The notes: generated by a model from the letters alone, not told the origin. DNA of 24,574 nt from Bacillota bacterium (GCA_023405135.1 JAEXYZ010000100.1:1-24574); one strand, 5' to 3'; shown: positions 7,831 to 16,193, counted from the stretch's first letter. Numbers and translations: made by a program.

Positions 7831-8903
7831 CTGAAACTTTTATAATCGCTGAAGCAGGTGTCAATCATAACGGATCTCTTGAACTGGCAAAGAAATTAGT
7901 CGATGTTGCGAAAATGGCTGGAGCCGATGCAGTTAAATTTCAAACCTTTAAAGCAGAAAACTTAGTAACAAAATCTGCCCAACAGGCCAGCTACCAAATT
8001 CGAAATTTGGGCGAAGCAACTTCACAATATGAAATGTTAAAACAACTCGAACTATCATCTGATGAATTTGTTGAGTTACAAAAATATTGTATTTCCCAAC
8101 AAATTGAGTTTTTGTCGACACCTTTTGATTATGAGAGTGTCGATTTTTTATTTAATGGTTTAAATATTACAACAGCTAAAATTCCTTCAGGTGAACTAAC
8201 GAATTTACCTTTTATTCAGTACATTGCAACAAAACGAAAACCGATTATTTTATCTACAGGAATGTCAACCATAGATGATATACATGAGGCATTATCGTTT
8301 ATTGCTTTTGGACTAGCAAGACCAAAAGAAACAGTCACATTAGAAAAAGTTAGTAATTTTTATAAAACTAAGGAGGCAAAATCAGTTTTACTTCAATTTG
8401 TTACGATATTGCATTGTACAACTGAGTATCCAGCCCCTTTTGAAACAATTAACTTAAAAGCTATTGAAGAACTAATAAGGGAATTCAATTTACCAGTTGG
8501 TTTATCTGACCACTCTAGCGGGATATCAGTACCGGTTGCTGCCGTTGCACTAGGAGCACAGGTTATTGAAAAACATTTCACACTAGACCGTTCGATGGAA
8601 GGACCTGATCACCTTGCTTCATTAGAACCTAATGAATTATTAGCAATGGTCAAAAGTATCCGTGAAGTAGAACTTGCTTTAGGAAATGGAAAAAAAGAAC
8701 CCTCATCTAAGGAGTTGCAAAACCGCATTGCCGCGCGAAAAAGTTTAGTAGCAAAAAGGCAAATTCAAGTTGGAGAGATTTTTACAAAAGATAATTTGAC
8801 AATAAAGCGACCTGGAAGTGGTATCTCACCCAAAAATTATTGGTCCTATTTAGGAAAGTCTGCAAAAAATTCATATTTAGAGGATGAATTGATTGATGAA
8901 TAA
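7827..8903 (+). CDS. legI: N,N'-diacetyllegionaminate synthase LegI (NeuB family)
   Basis: 358 aa. It condenses the 6-deoxy mannosamine-type sugar with phosphoenolpyruvate to form the nine-carbon acid. The TIM-barrel begins FIIAEAGVNHNGSLELAKKL, and the barrel has AGADAVKFQTFKAENL, KIPSGELTNLPFIQYI, ILSTGMSTIDDI, LHCTTEYPAP, GLSDHSSGISVPVAAVALGA and VIEKHFTLDRSMEGPDHLAS. A C-terminal SAF (antifreeze-like) domain runs from about 300 (ARKSLVAKRQIQVGEIF) to the end. Length is normal for the family. It starts with an ATGA overlap with legG. NeuB homologues make sialic, legionaminic or pseudaminic acid; the LegB/LegC types upstream support legionaminic acid. Confidence 0.93.
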   Translation: MTETFIIAEAGVNHNGSLELAKKLVDVAKMAGADAVKFQTFKAENLVTKSAQQASYQIRNLGEATSQYEMLKQLELSSDEFVELQKYCISQQIEFLSTPFDYESVDFLFNGLNITTAKIPSGELTNLPFIQYIATKRKPIILSTGMSTIDDIHEALSFIAFGLARPKETVTLEKVSNFYKTKEAKSVLLQFVTILHCTTEYPAPFETINLKAIEELIREFNLPVGLSDHSSGISVPVAAVALGAQVIEKHFTLDRSMEGPDHLASLEPNELLAMVKSIREVELALGNGKKEPSSKELQNRIAARKSLVAKRQIQVGEIFTKDNLTIKRPGSGISPKNYWSYLGKSAKNSYLEDELIDE

Positions 8904-9525
8904 GCCCATTATACTAATTGGCAATGGAGGACATGCTTCGGTATTAACAGAAATATTACTTGAAGAAAAAAGAAAGATTATTGGTTTTACTTCACCACAA
9001 AATGAAAAAAATAGATATTGCATTCCGTACATTGGAGAAGATCATGAAATATTTCAATTTAATAGAAATGAAATAGAACTGGTTTTAGGAGTAGGTAGTG
9101 TCAATAATTCAATGTTACGGCAAAAATTATATAATTACTTCAAAGATAGAGGATATATTTTTACAAATGTCATACATCCACATTCAATTGTTTCACCTTC
9201 TGTACAAATAGGAGAAGGTGTTCAAATTATGGCGGGTTCAATTATTCAGACAAGTACAATGTTAGCCGATAATATTATTGTAAACACAGGTGCTAAAGTA
9301 GATCATGATTGTAAAATTGAATCTCATGTACATATTGCACCAGGTGTAGTCATTTCAGGTGGTGTTACGGTTAAAGAAGGTACACATATTGGCACAGGTT
9401 CAACGATTATTCAGGGAATAACAATTGGAATGAACTGTTTGGTTGGAGCTGGTGCCGTTGTTACTAAAAATGTTCGAGAAAATGTGAAAGTTATAGGTGT
9501 ACCAGCAAAGGAAGTGAATTTATGA
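8896..9525 (+). CDS. legH: NeuD-family sugar O/N-acetyltransferase, probable LegH
   Basis: 209 aa from ATG 8896, with GAGGAT 10 nt upstream. A TTG one codon earlier (8893) is possible but less likely. The N-terminal PglD-like nucleotide-binding part has PIILIGNGGHASVLTEIL. The rest is a left-handed beta-helix of hexapeptide repeats: SVQIGEGVQIMAGSIIQ, IIVNTGAKVDHDCKIESHVH, and VTKNVRENVKVIGVPAKEV at the end. His in KVDHDCKIESHVHIAPG is the usual catalytic base region. In this operon the missing step is N-acetylation at C4 of the LegC product, so LegH is the best assignment; an O-acetylating NeuD role is the alternative. It overlaps legI by 8 nt. Confidence 0.85.
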   Translation: MNKPIILIGNGGHASVLTEILLEEKRKIIGFTSPQNEKNRYCIPYIGEDHEIFQFNRNEIELVLGVGSVNNSMLRQKLYNYFKDRGYIFTNVIHPHSIVSPSVQIGEGVQIMAGSIIQTSTMLADNIIVNTGAKVDHDCKIESHVHIAPGVVISGGVTVKEGTHIGTGSTIIQGITIGMNCLVGAGAVVTKNVRENVKVIGVPAKEVNL

Positions 9526-10568
9526 AAAATTGGCAAAGTATATTAGTGAAACCAACAGAGACTTTAATAAATACAATGAAAATTATTGATGAATCTTCAT
9601 TGCAATTTGCTGCAATTGTAGATGAAAAAAATCATTTACTTGGTACTGTTACAGACGGCGATATTCGTCGTAGTCTTTTAAGGGGAGACGGATTAGAAGT
9701 AGAAATACATAAAGTTATGAATCCCAATCCTTTTTGTGCAACGATTGGAAAGAAATATAGCGAATATCGAAAAATGATGAGGGCAAAAAGTTTAAGACAG
9801 CTACCAATTGTAAATGAAAACAATAAAATTGTTGACATTATATTTTTCGATAAAGATTCTGTTAATAATACTGAAAACACTGTTGTATTAATGGTAGGAG
9901 GACTCGGAACACGTTTACGACCTATGACAAATGAGATTCCTAAGCCGATGCTAAAGGTTGGTGGTAAACCAATCTTAGAAACAATTATTGAAGGTTTTAA
10001 ACAATACGGATATACAAATTTTATTTTATCAGTTAACTACAAAAAAGAAATTATACAAGATTATTTCCAAAATGGAAAAGCTCTTGATGTGACTATTAGA
10101 TATATCGAAGAAAAGAAACGAATGGGAACTGCTGGAGCTTTATCGTTGCTACCAGAAAAACCAAAAAATCCAATTTTTGTGATGAATGGAGATTTATTAA
10201 CACAAGTTAATTTTGAACAGCTTATGAACTTTCATATTGAGCATAAATCAGTTGCAACTATGTGTGTGCGGGAATATGAATATCAGATTCCATATGGTGT
10301 AATTGAAACTGAAGGTGAAAGTTTAATTTCTATTAAAGAAAAACCAGTACATAAAAGTTTTGTTAATGCGGGGATTTATGTGCTCAATCCAGAAGCTCTT
10401 AACTATATCCCTTCTAATGAATTTTATGATATGCCACAGTTATTTGAAAATTTAATGAAAAATTCCCAAAAAACAACAGTTTTTCCTATTAGAGAGTATT
10501 GGTTAGATATTGGACGAAAGGATGATTTTGAAAAAGCTAATAGCGACTATGAGGAGCGTTACATATGA
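9522..10568 (+). CDS. ptmE: CBS-domain nucleotidyltransferase PtmE-like (sugar-1-phosphate activation)
   Basis: 348 aa with two parts. Residues 1-115 hold a tandem CBS pair (LQFAAIVDEKNHLLGTVTDG, then SLRQLPIVNENNKIVDIIFF). Residues about 120-348 are a sugar-1-phosphate nucleotidyltransferase starting VVLMVGGLGTRLRPMTNEIP-KPML, with FVMNGDLLTQVNFEQLM for metal binding and EYWLDIGRKDDFEKAN near the end. The CBS plus NTP-transferase layout matches Campylobacter PtmE, which forms GDP-glucosamine for legionaminate synthesis. That suggests GDP-linked intermediates here. Partners ptmA, ptmF and pgmL are not in the window. Starts as an ATGA overlap with legH. Confidence 0.85.
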   Translation: MKNWQSILVKPTETLINTMKIIDESSLQFAAIVDEKNHLLGTVTDGDIRRSLLRGDGLEVEIHKVMNPNPFCATIGKKYSEYRKMMRAKSLRQLPIVNENNKIVDIIFFDKDSVNNTENTVVLMVGGLGTRLRPMTNEIPKPMLKVGGKPILETIIEGFKQYGYTNFILSVNYKKEIIQDYFQNGKALDVTIRYIEEKKRMGTAGALSLLPEKPKNPIFVMNGDLLTQVNFEQLMNFHIEHKSVATMCVREYEYQIPYGVIETEGESLISIKEKPVHKSFVNAGIYVLNPEALNYIPSNEFYDMPQLFENLMKNSQKTTVFPIREYWLDIGRKDDFEKANSDYEERYI

Positions 10569-11257
10569 AACCAACTTTTTTAGGTATAATTCCTGCTCGT
10601 GGAGGTTCAAAAGGTGTTCCGAGAAAAAATATTCGAGAACTGGCAGGCAAACCATTAATTGCTTGGACAATTGAAGAAGCAAAAAAATCTAAGTATATTA
10701 CTCGATTAATAATAACTTCTGAAGACGAAGAGATTATAAAAATAGCTAAAGATTATGGGTGTGGAGCCCCTTTTATACGTCCAATGGAATTAGCACAAGA
10801 TAATACTCCTGGTATTGAACCAGTATTACATGCAATTGAGCAATGTCCAGGATATGATTATGTTGTATTATTACAACCAACTTCCCCATTTAGAACTGTT
10901 GCTGATATCGATGGTTGCATAGAAAAAGCTTTAAATAATAATTCTGTTGCTTGTGTTAGTATAACCTCTGTAGAAAAATCACCATATTGGATGTATACAT
11001 TACAAAATAATGATAAAATGAATCCAGTTTTAAAAGGTGGATTATTACCAAGGAGGCAGGAACTTCCAGAAGTCTATGCCCTAAATGGGGCTGTTTATGT
11101 TGCTGATATAGAGTGGTTGCAAAATTCAAAGTCATTTATTACAAATGAAACATTGGGATATATAATGGAAAAAAGTAATTCCTATGATATTGATACTGAA
11201 GAAGATTTTTTATTTTGTGATTGGAAAAAGAGGAATGCTAATATAAATAAGTTTTAA
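10565..11257 (+). CDS. legF: CMP-legionaminate cytidylyltransferase LegF (NeuA family)
   Basis: 230 aa, acylneuraminate cytidylyltransferase fold. It activates the finished nonulosonic acid with CTP to CMP-Leg, the donor for the Maf transferases. The opening LGIIPARGGSKGVPRKNIREL is the CTP-binding signature. VVLLQPTSPFRTVADID (about 99-115) is the conserved QPTSPxR region, and PEVYALNGAVYVA is the late sugar-binding segment. Length is normal for a single-domain bacterial enzyme. It overlaps ptmE by ATGA and is the last gene of the operon, with a terminator about 180 nt downstream. Confidence 0.92.
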   Translation: MKPTFLGIIPARGGSKGVPRKNIRELAGKPLIAWTIEEAKKSKYITRLIITSEDEEIIKIAKDYGCGAPFIRPMELAQDNTPGIEPVLHAIEQCPGYDYVVLLQPTSPFRTVADIDGCIEKALNNNSVACVSITSVEKSPYWMYTLQNNDKMNPVLKGGLLPRRQELPEVYALNGAVYVADIEWLQNSKSFITNETLGYIMEKSNSYDIDTEEDFLFCDWKKRNANINKF

Positions 11258-11434
11258 TGTGAAACATATAATTAAAGTTTTGATAATCTAAACTAAATTA
11301 AGATATAAATAAGGAATCACTTTTTTAGAAAAATATTTTTAAATTTGATTGTATTTATACCGAATAATTATAGCTAAAAGTTACAGCAGGAAGAGTAAAT
11401 TTTATTAGTTAATGTACAAGGAAAAAGTTAAACA
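11258..11434. other. AT-rich gap after legF, nothing identified
   Basis: Between legF and flaG about 440 bp carry no credible ORF. The first 177 bp hold nothing I can name. The rest contains the terminator at 11435-11481, a short palindromic dyad (AAAAGACATCGATGTGTTTT, 11581-11600) of unknown meaning, and the flaG promoter at 11614-11639. Confidence 0.6.
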
Positions 11435-11481
11435 AAAATAGCCGTTCTTCTAATTATAGATGAAACGGCTATTTTGTTTTT
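11435..11481 (+). terminator. Terminator of the glycosylation operon
   Basis: AAAATAGCCGTT (11435-11446) pairs perfectly with AACGGCTATTTT (11464-11475) around a 17-nt loop, followed by TTTTGTTTTT. Confidence 0.85.
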
Positions 11482-11613
11482 CGGAGAAGTTAATCTAAAA
11501 ATTAAGTTTAGTTTAATAATTATTGAACATCAAAATAATATTGAATCTTTATCAATCACTTCTATAGTATCTATTTATCAAAAAGACATCGATGTGTTTT
11601 TTTATTAAACTAT

Positions 11614-11639
11614 GAAATATTTAGGTTTTAAGTCGATAT
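11614..11639 (+). promoter_or_regulatory. Sigma-D-like promoter of flaG-fliD-fliT-fliS
   Basis: GAAA at 11614-11617 (3/4), a 14-bp spacer and GTCGATAT at 11632-11639 (7/8) share the -10 octamer and spacing of the hag promoter. The -10 ends about 61 nt before the chosen flaG start. Confidence 0.72.
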
Positions 11640-11700
11640 TAAAATTATAAAGTATAACTTTTCTGTTCTTTTCGAAATTAATTTAAAGGGGATGGAGTTT

Positions 11701-12078
11701 ATGTATATTTTAACACAGTCTAACGTTAACACAACTAGTACTTCAAAAGTCGTCGCCAGTATATCAAGCAAAAAAGAAGCAACAATGCAAGAAAGCTCTA
11801 ACGTTACTAAATCAAAAGACGAACAAAATCAACCAAATGAAACTACCGATATAATTGATGATAAGTTACAACAGGCAATTTCTTCATTAAATGAGTTTTT
11901 AGAAATTAATCATAACTCATCTAAATTTGTATATCATGAAGGTCTTGATCGTTATTTTGTTCAAGTCATAAACAAAGATACAGAAGAAGTTGTTAAAGAA
12001 ATTCCACCAAAAAAATTACTAGATGCTTTTTATGAAATGCAAAAACTTGTCGGTATGATTGTAGACGAAAAAATTTAA
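11701..12078 (+). CDS. flaG: Flagellar protein FlaG
   Basis: 125 aa from the ATG at 11701, which has AAAGGGG 9 nt upstream. The in-frame ATG at 11692 directly abuts that ribosome site, so it is unlikely to be used. The N-terminal 45 residues are Ser/Thr/Asn-rich and probably disordered. The conserved FlaG part (about 55-125) has FLEINHNSSKFVYHEGLDRY, FVQVINKDTEEVVKEIPPKK and LLDAFYEMQKLVGMIVDEKI. FlaG homologues affect filament length and are commonly encoded next to fliD, as here, but their mechanism is poorly defined. It is the first gene after a sigma-D-like promoter. Confidence 0.93.
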   Translation: MYILTQSNVNTTSTSKVVASISSKKEATMQESSNVTKSKDEQNQPNETTDIIDDKLQQAISSLNEFLEINHNSSKFVYHEGLDRYFVQVINKDTEEVVKEIPPKKLLDAFYEMQKLVGMIVDEKI

Positions 12079-12100
12079 TTAATAACAGGAGGTAATAATT

Positions 12101-14710
12101 ATGTCACCTATGAGAGTTGGCGGGTTAGCGTCGGGAATGGATATAGATGAGTTAGTTAAAAAGTTAATGATGGCTGAACGAGTACCTTTAGATAAGCTAC
12201 AGCAAAAAAAGCAGATATACGAATGGCAACGTGATGCTTATCGAGACGTAAATAAAAAACTACAAACATTTGATACGTATATTGCTGATAATTTGATTTT
12301 AAAAAGTTTCAATACGAAAACAGCATCCTCTTCCAATTCAGCTTATGTTGATGCTACTGCAACAGGGTCTGCATCGGGGACACTTACAATTGAAGGAGTA
12401 TCACAGTTAGCGACAGCATCTCGTTCTGTTGGAGAACAAGTAAATGCAATTGGTTCAACAACACTAGGAGATTTATTCTCTAATAGCGGTGTAACTGTTT
12501 CAGAAAATTACATTGAAATTCGTGCAATTCAAAAAGATGGAACATTAGCAGCAAAAGCGACAAAAATTGAATTTACAAGAGATATGACTGTCAACGAGTT
12601 TGTAAACAAGATTAATAGTAGTGCAGCTGGAGTAAGTGCTGTTTTCGAAAATGGACGATTATCCGTTACAGCTAAAAATACTGGTGATATTAAAGCAGGA
12701 GCTGAAATTGTAGTTGATCATGGACAATCAGTTTTCGATGCCTTTAAAATGTCTGATAGTACTAATTTGGCAAATAATGGGACAAATGCAATATTCCAAG
12801 TAAATGGTATAGCTACTGAAAGGGCTTCTAATAGCTTCTCAATCTCTGGTTATAATGTAATATTAAAGGATACATTTAATAGTACTCAAACAATTGCATT
12901 AAAATATACAGCTGCAAAAGAGGAGTTAGATTTAGCAAATTTAAATTTAACAACCAAAACAAATCAGTATAATTCTGCAAAATCGGCTTATTATGGAGTA
13001 GGTGCAACAGAAACACCTAGTTTTTCAGCTGATCATAATAATGTATATGTAAATGCGTTTGTAAATACGATGTCACTCTCCCAACAAGAAACATACAATA
13101 AATTTGGTAAAGATTTTTGGAAAGGATTATCCAGTGACGAAATAGATTTTCTTGGACAACTTGGGACAGGTCAAACAGCTTCTAATATAGAAATAGCTAT
13201 TGATAATAGTAGTTTATCTGATGATAGTAAAAACAAATTGAAAGCTGTTAAAGATAAGCTGGCGACAGCTACTAATCTTAGCGAAACAGAGATTCAAAAC
13301 TACCAATTACATGCTAGTTATCAATCATACGGTGGCATAAAATTTAAAGATTTTGATGAAACTGCTCGAAATGAAATGGCAAGCTTCTCTTATAATAGTG
13401 AAGATAGTATAGAAACTATTCGTGCAAACATTGATACACATTTTTCTAATGAAGAAGTAAAAAAAGTTTTAAAATCACTTAACAAAGATGATTTAACGAA
13501 TTTATTAGCAACAGACTCTGCTACATTAGCTAGTTATCAAGAAAAGGCACTTGCAGATGATTTAAAATCAAAATATAGCGCTTTAGGAGATAATTTCTTT
13601 AAAGGATTAACGGATAGTGAAATATCTACAATTAGTAGTATCGATTTTTCACAAGAAGGTGCAATAGATTCTATTACAGATGCAAATTTAAAATCAAAAC
13701 TGCAAGGATTAAATGAAACTCAAATTAAAGCTTTGGATACTTTAACGTCTACTAATTTAACTAACTTTAGAAGTTTATCTGAGCAAAATACTTTGCGTAG
13801 TAATTATATGAAAGCCGATTCAGATTTAAAAGCCGCAGAAACACGTAAGGATAATGCACAGAAAACTTTAGATACTGCAACTACAGATGCACAAAATGCA
13901 GGAATTTTAAATGCTGATGGTACTATCAATCAAACTGCTGTTGGCAACGCACCAACAGTAAATGCGGTTCAATTAACTTCAACTACAAATGTTGACGATA
14001 TTATTAATAAAATTAAAGACTTTGTAAACACATACAACGGCTTAATTAAAGAATTAAATGACAAAACAAAAGAATCGAAGTATCGCGATTATCAGCCATT
14101 AACATCTGCCCAAAGAGAAGAAATGGAAGAAAAAGAAATTGAACTTTGGGAAGAAAAGGCAAAGAGTGGTCTTTTACGCAGTGACTCCATTATAAGAAAT
14201 GGTTTGACTTCAATGCGCAGTCTAGTTTATGAATCCAATCCTGCTGTATCTAATACGAAATTTAATACTTTATTTAGTATTGGTATTACGACTTCCAGTA
14301 ATTACAATGATGGAGGAACATTAGAAATTGATGAAAATAAGTTGCGAAAAGCATTAGAGGAAGACCCAGATGCAGTAACTACATTATTTACAAATTCTAG
14401 TGGTAAAGAGAAAGATAAAATACTTATAGATGGCGTTGAAAAAGAAGTAGATACACGCGGTTTCTTACAAAAATTACGTGCTGAAATGAATAATGTTAAA
14501 ATAAATATTGAGAAAAAAGCTGGTCGTACCACGATGACGGATAATCAATATTCTATTGGTAAGTCATTAAGAGAACTTACTGATCGAATTAGTTCGTGGA
14601 AGGATAAGTTAGAAAACATCGAGTCTCGTTATTGGAAACAGTTCACTGCAATGGAGCAAGCAATTAACAAAGCTAATACTCAAGCATCTTTATTCCAACC
14701 ATCAATGTAA
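12101..14710 (+). CDS. fliD: Flagellar filament cap FliD (hook-associated protein 2), enlarged
   Basis: 869 aa, against about 500 in B. subtilis. The cap sits on the filament tip and directs flagellin folding. The N-terminal domain is canonical (RVGGLASGMDIDELVKKLMM, then the helical KKQIYEWQRDAYRDVNKKL). The C-terminal domain resumes at V631 (DDIINKIKDFVNTYNGLIKEL) and runs through SIGITTSSNYNDGGTLEIDE to a helical end (LTDRISSWKDKLENIESRYW). Between about 271 and 625 is a large insert: a helical strand (AAKEELDLANLNLTTKTNQY), three degenerate repeats of about 75-85 aa starting at Y332, Y407 and Y492, then a returning helical strand (about 566-602). It looks like a coiled-coil stalk with a repeat head. 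An AGGAGGT ribosome site precedes the ATG. Confidence 0.95.
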   Translation: MSPMRVGGLASGMDIDELVKKLMMAERVPLDKLQQKKQIYEWQRDAYRDVNKKLQTFDTYIADNLILKSFNTKTASSSNSAYVDATATGSASGTLTIEGVSQLATASRSVGEQVNAIGSTTLGDLFSNSGVTVSENYIEIRAIQKDGTLAAKATKIEFTRDMTVNEFVNKINSSAAGVSAVFENGRLSVTAKNTGDIKAGAEIVVDHGQSVFDAFKMSDSTNLANNGTNAIFQVNGIATERASNSFSISGYNVILKDTFNSTQTIALKYTAAKEELDLANLNLTTKTNQYNSAKSAYYGVGATETPSFSADHNNVYVNAFVNTMSLSQQETYNKFGKDFWKGLSSDEIDFLGQLGTGQTASNIEIAIDNSSLSDDSKNKLKAVKDKLATATNLSETEIQNYQLHASYQSYGGIKFKDFDETARNEMASFSYNSEDSIETIRANIDTHFSNEEVKKVLKSLNKDDLTNLLATDSATLASYQEKALADDLKSKYSALGDNFFKGLTDSEISTISSIDFSQEGAIDSITDANLKSKLQGLNETQIKALDTLTSTNLTNFRSLSEQNTLRSNYMKADSDLKAAETRKDNAQKTLDTATTDAQNAGILNADGTINQTAVGNAPTVNAVQLTSTTNVDDIINKIKDFVNTYNGLIKELNDKTKESKYRDYQPLTSAQREEMEEKEIELWEEKAKSGLLRSDSIIRNGLTSMRSLVYESNPAVSNTKFNTLFSIGITTSSNYNDGGTLEIDENKLRKALEEDPDAVTTLFTNSSGKEKDKILIDGVEKEVDTRGFLQKLRAEMNNVKINIEKKAGRTTMTDNQYSIGKSLRELTDRISSWKDKLENIESRYWKQFTAMEQAINKANTQASLFQPSM

Positions 14711-14728
14711 TAAATAGGAGATCGGCTA

Positions 14729-15088
14729 ATGGATAACATACAGCAATTACTACAAGTTTCAGCCAAACTCTTTAAGCATCTTACTGACATTCCAAAAGGT
14801 GAAGAGCGTTCAACGTACATTGATGAAATTAATCAAATGTTGGACGAGCGCGGAAGCCTCATTGAGAAACTACGCCAAGAAGGATTTGTTATGGCATCTG
14901 ATAATAAACTTCATGAAACTTTAGCTCAGTTGGACAAAGGTATTCGAGAGCGTTTAGACATAGTTATGCTGGCAGTGAAGCAAGATATGAAAGACTTGCA
15001 AAACTCTAAAAAGAATGAAAAGCAATATATGAATCCTTATTCTTCTGTCCAAGTGATGGACGGAATGTATTATGACAAGAAAAAGTAA
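14729..15088 (+). CDS. fliT: Flagellar export chaperone FliT
   Basis: 119 aa, mostly helical, with AGGAGAT before the ATG. The pattern LLQVSAKLFKHLTDIPKGEE, YIDEINQMLDERGSLIEKLR and a charged C-terminal helix (GIRERLDIVMLAVKQDMKDL) fits the Bacillus FliT family, which binds FliD and keeps it unfolded for export. It lies 18 nt after fliD, so its likely cargo is its neighbour. In B. subtilis the order is fliD-fliS-fliT; here fliT precedes fliS. The family is weakly conserved, so the call rests on context as well as sequence. Confidence 0.82.
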   Translation: MDNIQQLLQVSAKLFKHLTDIPKGEERSTYIDEINQMLDERGSLIEKLRQEGFVMASDNKLHETLAQLDKGIRERLDIVMLAVKQDMKDLQNSKKNEKQYMNPYSSVQVMDGMYYDKKK

Positions 15089-15188
15089 GTTCTGTACCCA
15101 AAATGTTCTATAAAATTTCATTCGCATTTGGAGAATTCAACACTTACAATAGAATTATAAATGTATCTCTCAAAAGGAGTGTCCCATA

Positions 15189-15593
15189 TTGGCAGCACAA
15201 AATTCTGCACTAAATGCCTACAAACAAAATAGTGTAACGACAGCTTCGCCTGGTGAACTGACATTAATGTTGTATAACGGATGTCTAAAATTCTTAACAC
15301 AGGCTAAGAAGGCAATTGAAGAAAAAAATATTCAGAACAAAAATACAAATCTTCAAAAAGCACAAGCAATTATACATGAGTTGATGTCAACCTTAAACAT
15401 GGACTATGAAATTTCAAAACAAATGCTACCATTATACGAATATATGAATCGTCGTCTTATTGAAGCGAATATGAAAAATGACACAGCTATCGTTGATGAA
15501 GTCATCGGTTTAACGACTGAATTCCGTGATACGTGGAAGCAAGTTATTCAAATTACTCGTCAGCAACAATTTAGTAATGCACAACAAGTTTAA
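15189..15593 (+). CDS. fliS: Flagellin export chaperone FliS
   Basis: 134 aa, a cytosolic chaperone that binds the flagellin C-terminus and prevents premature assembly. NSALNAYKQNSVTTASPGEL, TLMLYNGCLKFLTQAKKAIE and the C-terminal IVDEVIGLTTEFRDTWKQVI are highly conserved FliS features. It starts with TTG at 15189, with AAAAGGAG 9 nt upstream, and no better ATG is available near the conserved N-terminus. The 100-nt gap after fliT is long for this operon and may hold a weak internal promoter, but I found none with good boxes. A hairpin terminator follows 10 nt after the stop. Confidence 0.95.
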   Translation: MAAQNSALNAYKQNSVTTASPGELTLMLYNGCLKFLTQAKKAIEEKNIQNKNTNLQKAQAIIHELMSTLNMDYEISKQMLPLYEYMNRRLIEANMKNDTAIVDEVIGLTTEFRDTWKQVIQITRQQQFSNAQQV

Positions 15594-15603
15594 TAATTTT
15601 CTT

Positions 15604-15643
15604 AAGCCTTGCATCAACATTTTCATGGTGTAAGGCTTTTGTT
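15604..15643 (+). terminator. Terminator after fliS
   Basis: AAGCCTTGCATCA (15604-15616) pairs with TGGTGTAAGGCTT (15626-15638), 13 bp including two G-U pairs, around a 9-nt loop. It is followed by a short T-rich run (CTTTTGTT). Confidence 0.75.
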
Positions 15644-15809
15644 AAACTAAGAAGCTATTTACTAGTAATATTTACCGCTATTAAATAGAAAAAATACTAT
15701 AAAATATCCTATAAATCTGAAGTGAAAATACAGCAAAAAGTCATATAGACATAGTGCTTATATTTCTTTACTTTTGATGTTAGTAGAATTCATTTTGGGG
15801 GAAAATGGT

Positions 15810-16193
15810 ATGAACTTTAAAAGGCAAGAAGGATTCCGTTTTGTTTTTAATGAACCAATCGATGCTAAGTTTAAAATCATTATTAATGGACAAGCAAATG
15901 TTGGCACATATGATTGTAAAATTTTAGATATTAGTCCAAGAGGAATAAAAATGTTTTCAACTGCACAGATTGGGGAATATTTAAATAGTACTACTCTACA
16001 GATTGAAGTCCAATTTGTTCTCGACGTTACGATGATTTATGCGACTGGTGATATTGTATGGAGTAAGCCTTATGCAGGCGGTATTCAGTATGGTGTTTTG
16101 TTCCATGCGCGTGAAGATATTGGTGAGCTTATTATTAGTGAAATGAAACTTCGTCGTAAAAAAGAAGTAATGCAGGCAAAACTTAAACGATAA
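15810..16193 (+). CDS. Single-domain PilZ protein (c-di-GMP binding)
   Basis: 127 aa from ATG 15810, which has GGGGGA about 8 nt upstream. An in-frame TTG at 15774 would add 12 residues with no ribosome site. The PilZ signature DxSxxG is present as D40-I-S-P-R-G45. The N-terminal arginine motif appears as R5-QEGF-R10, with four rather than three intervening residues, so the exact c-di-GMP contact set may differ. There is no YcgR-type N-terminal domain. The end is very basic (KLRRKKEVMQAKLKR). Placement after fliS suggests a role in motility control such as flagellar braking; that is inference. It lies beyond the fliS terminator, so it is probably transcribed separately. Confidence 0.82.
   Translation: MNFKRQEGFRFVFNEPIDAKFKIIINGQANVGTYDCKILDISPRGIKMFSTAQIGEYLNSTTLQIEVQFVLDVTMIYATGDIVWSKPYAGGIQYGVLFHAREDIGELIISEMKLRRKKEVMQAKLKR

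Noticed and set aside
4547..11257. Pseudaminic acid rather than legionaminic acid pathway
   Set aside because: The dehydratase and aminotransferase look like LegB and LegC, there is a hydrolysing 2-epimerase of the NeuC kind instead of PseG, and no PseH-type GNAT is present.
11581..11600. Palindrome AAAAGACATCGATGTGTTTT as a second terminator
   Set aside because: The stem is short, A/T-dominated and interrupted by mismatches; it could be an operator, but nothing supports either role.
15118..15300. 60-codon minus-strand ORF
   Set aside because: It runs antisense to the well-supported start of fliS and shows no coding features.
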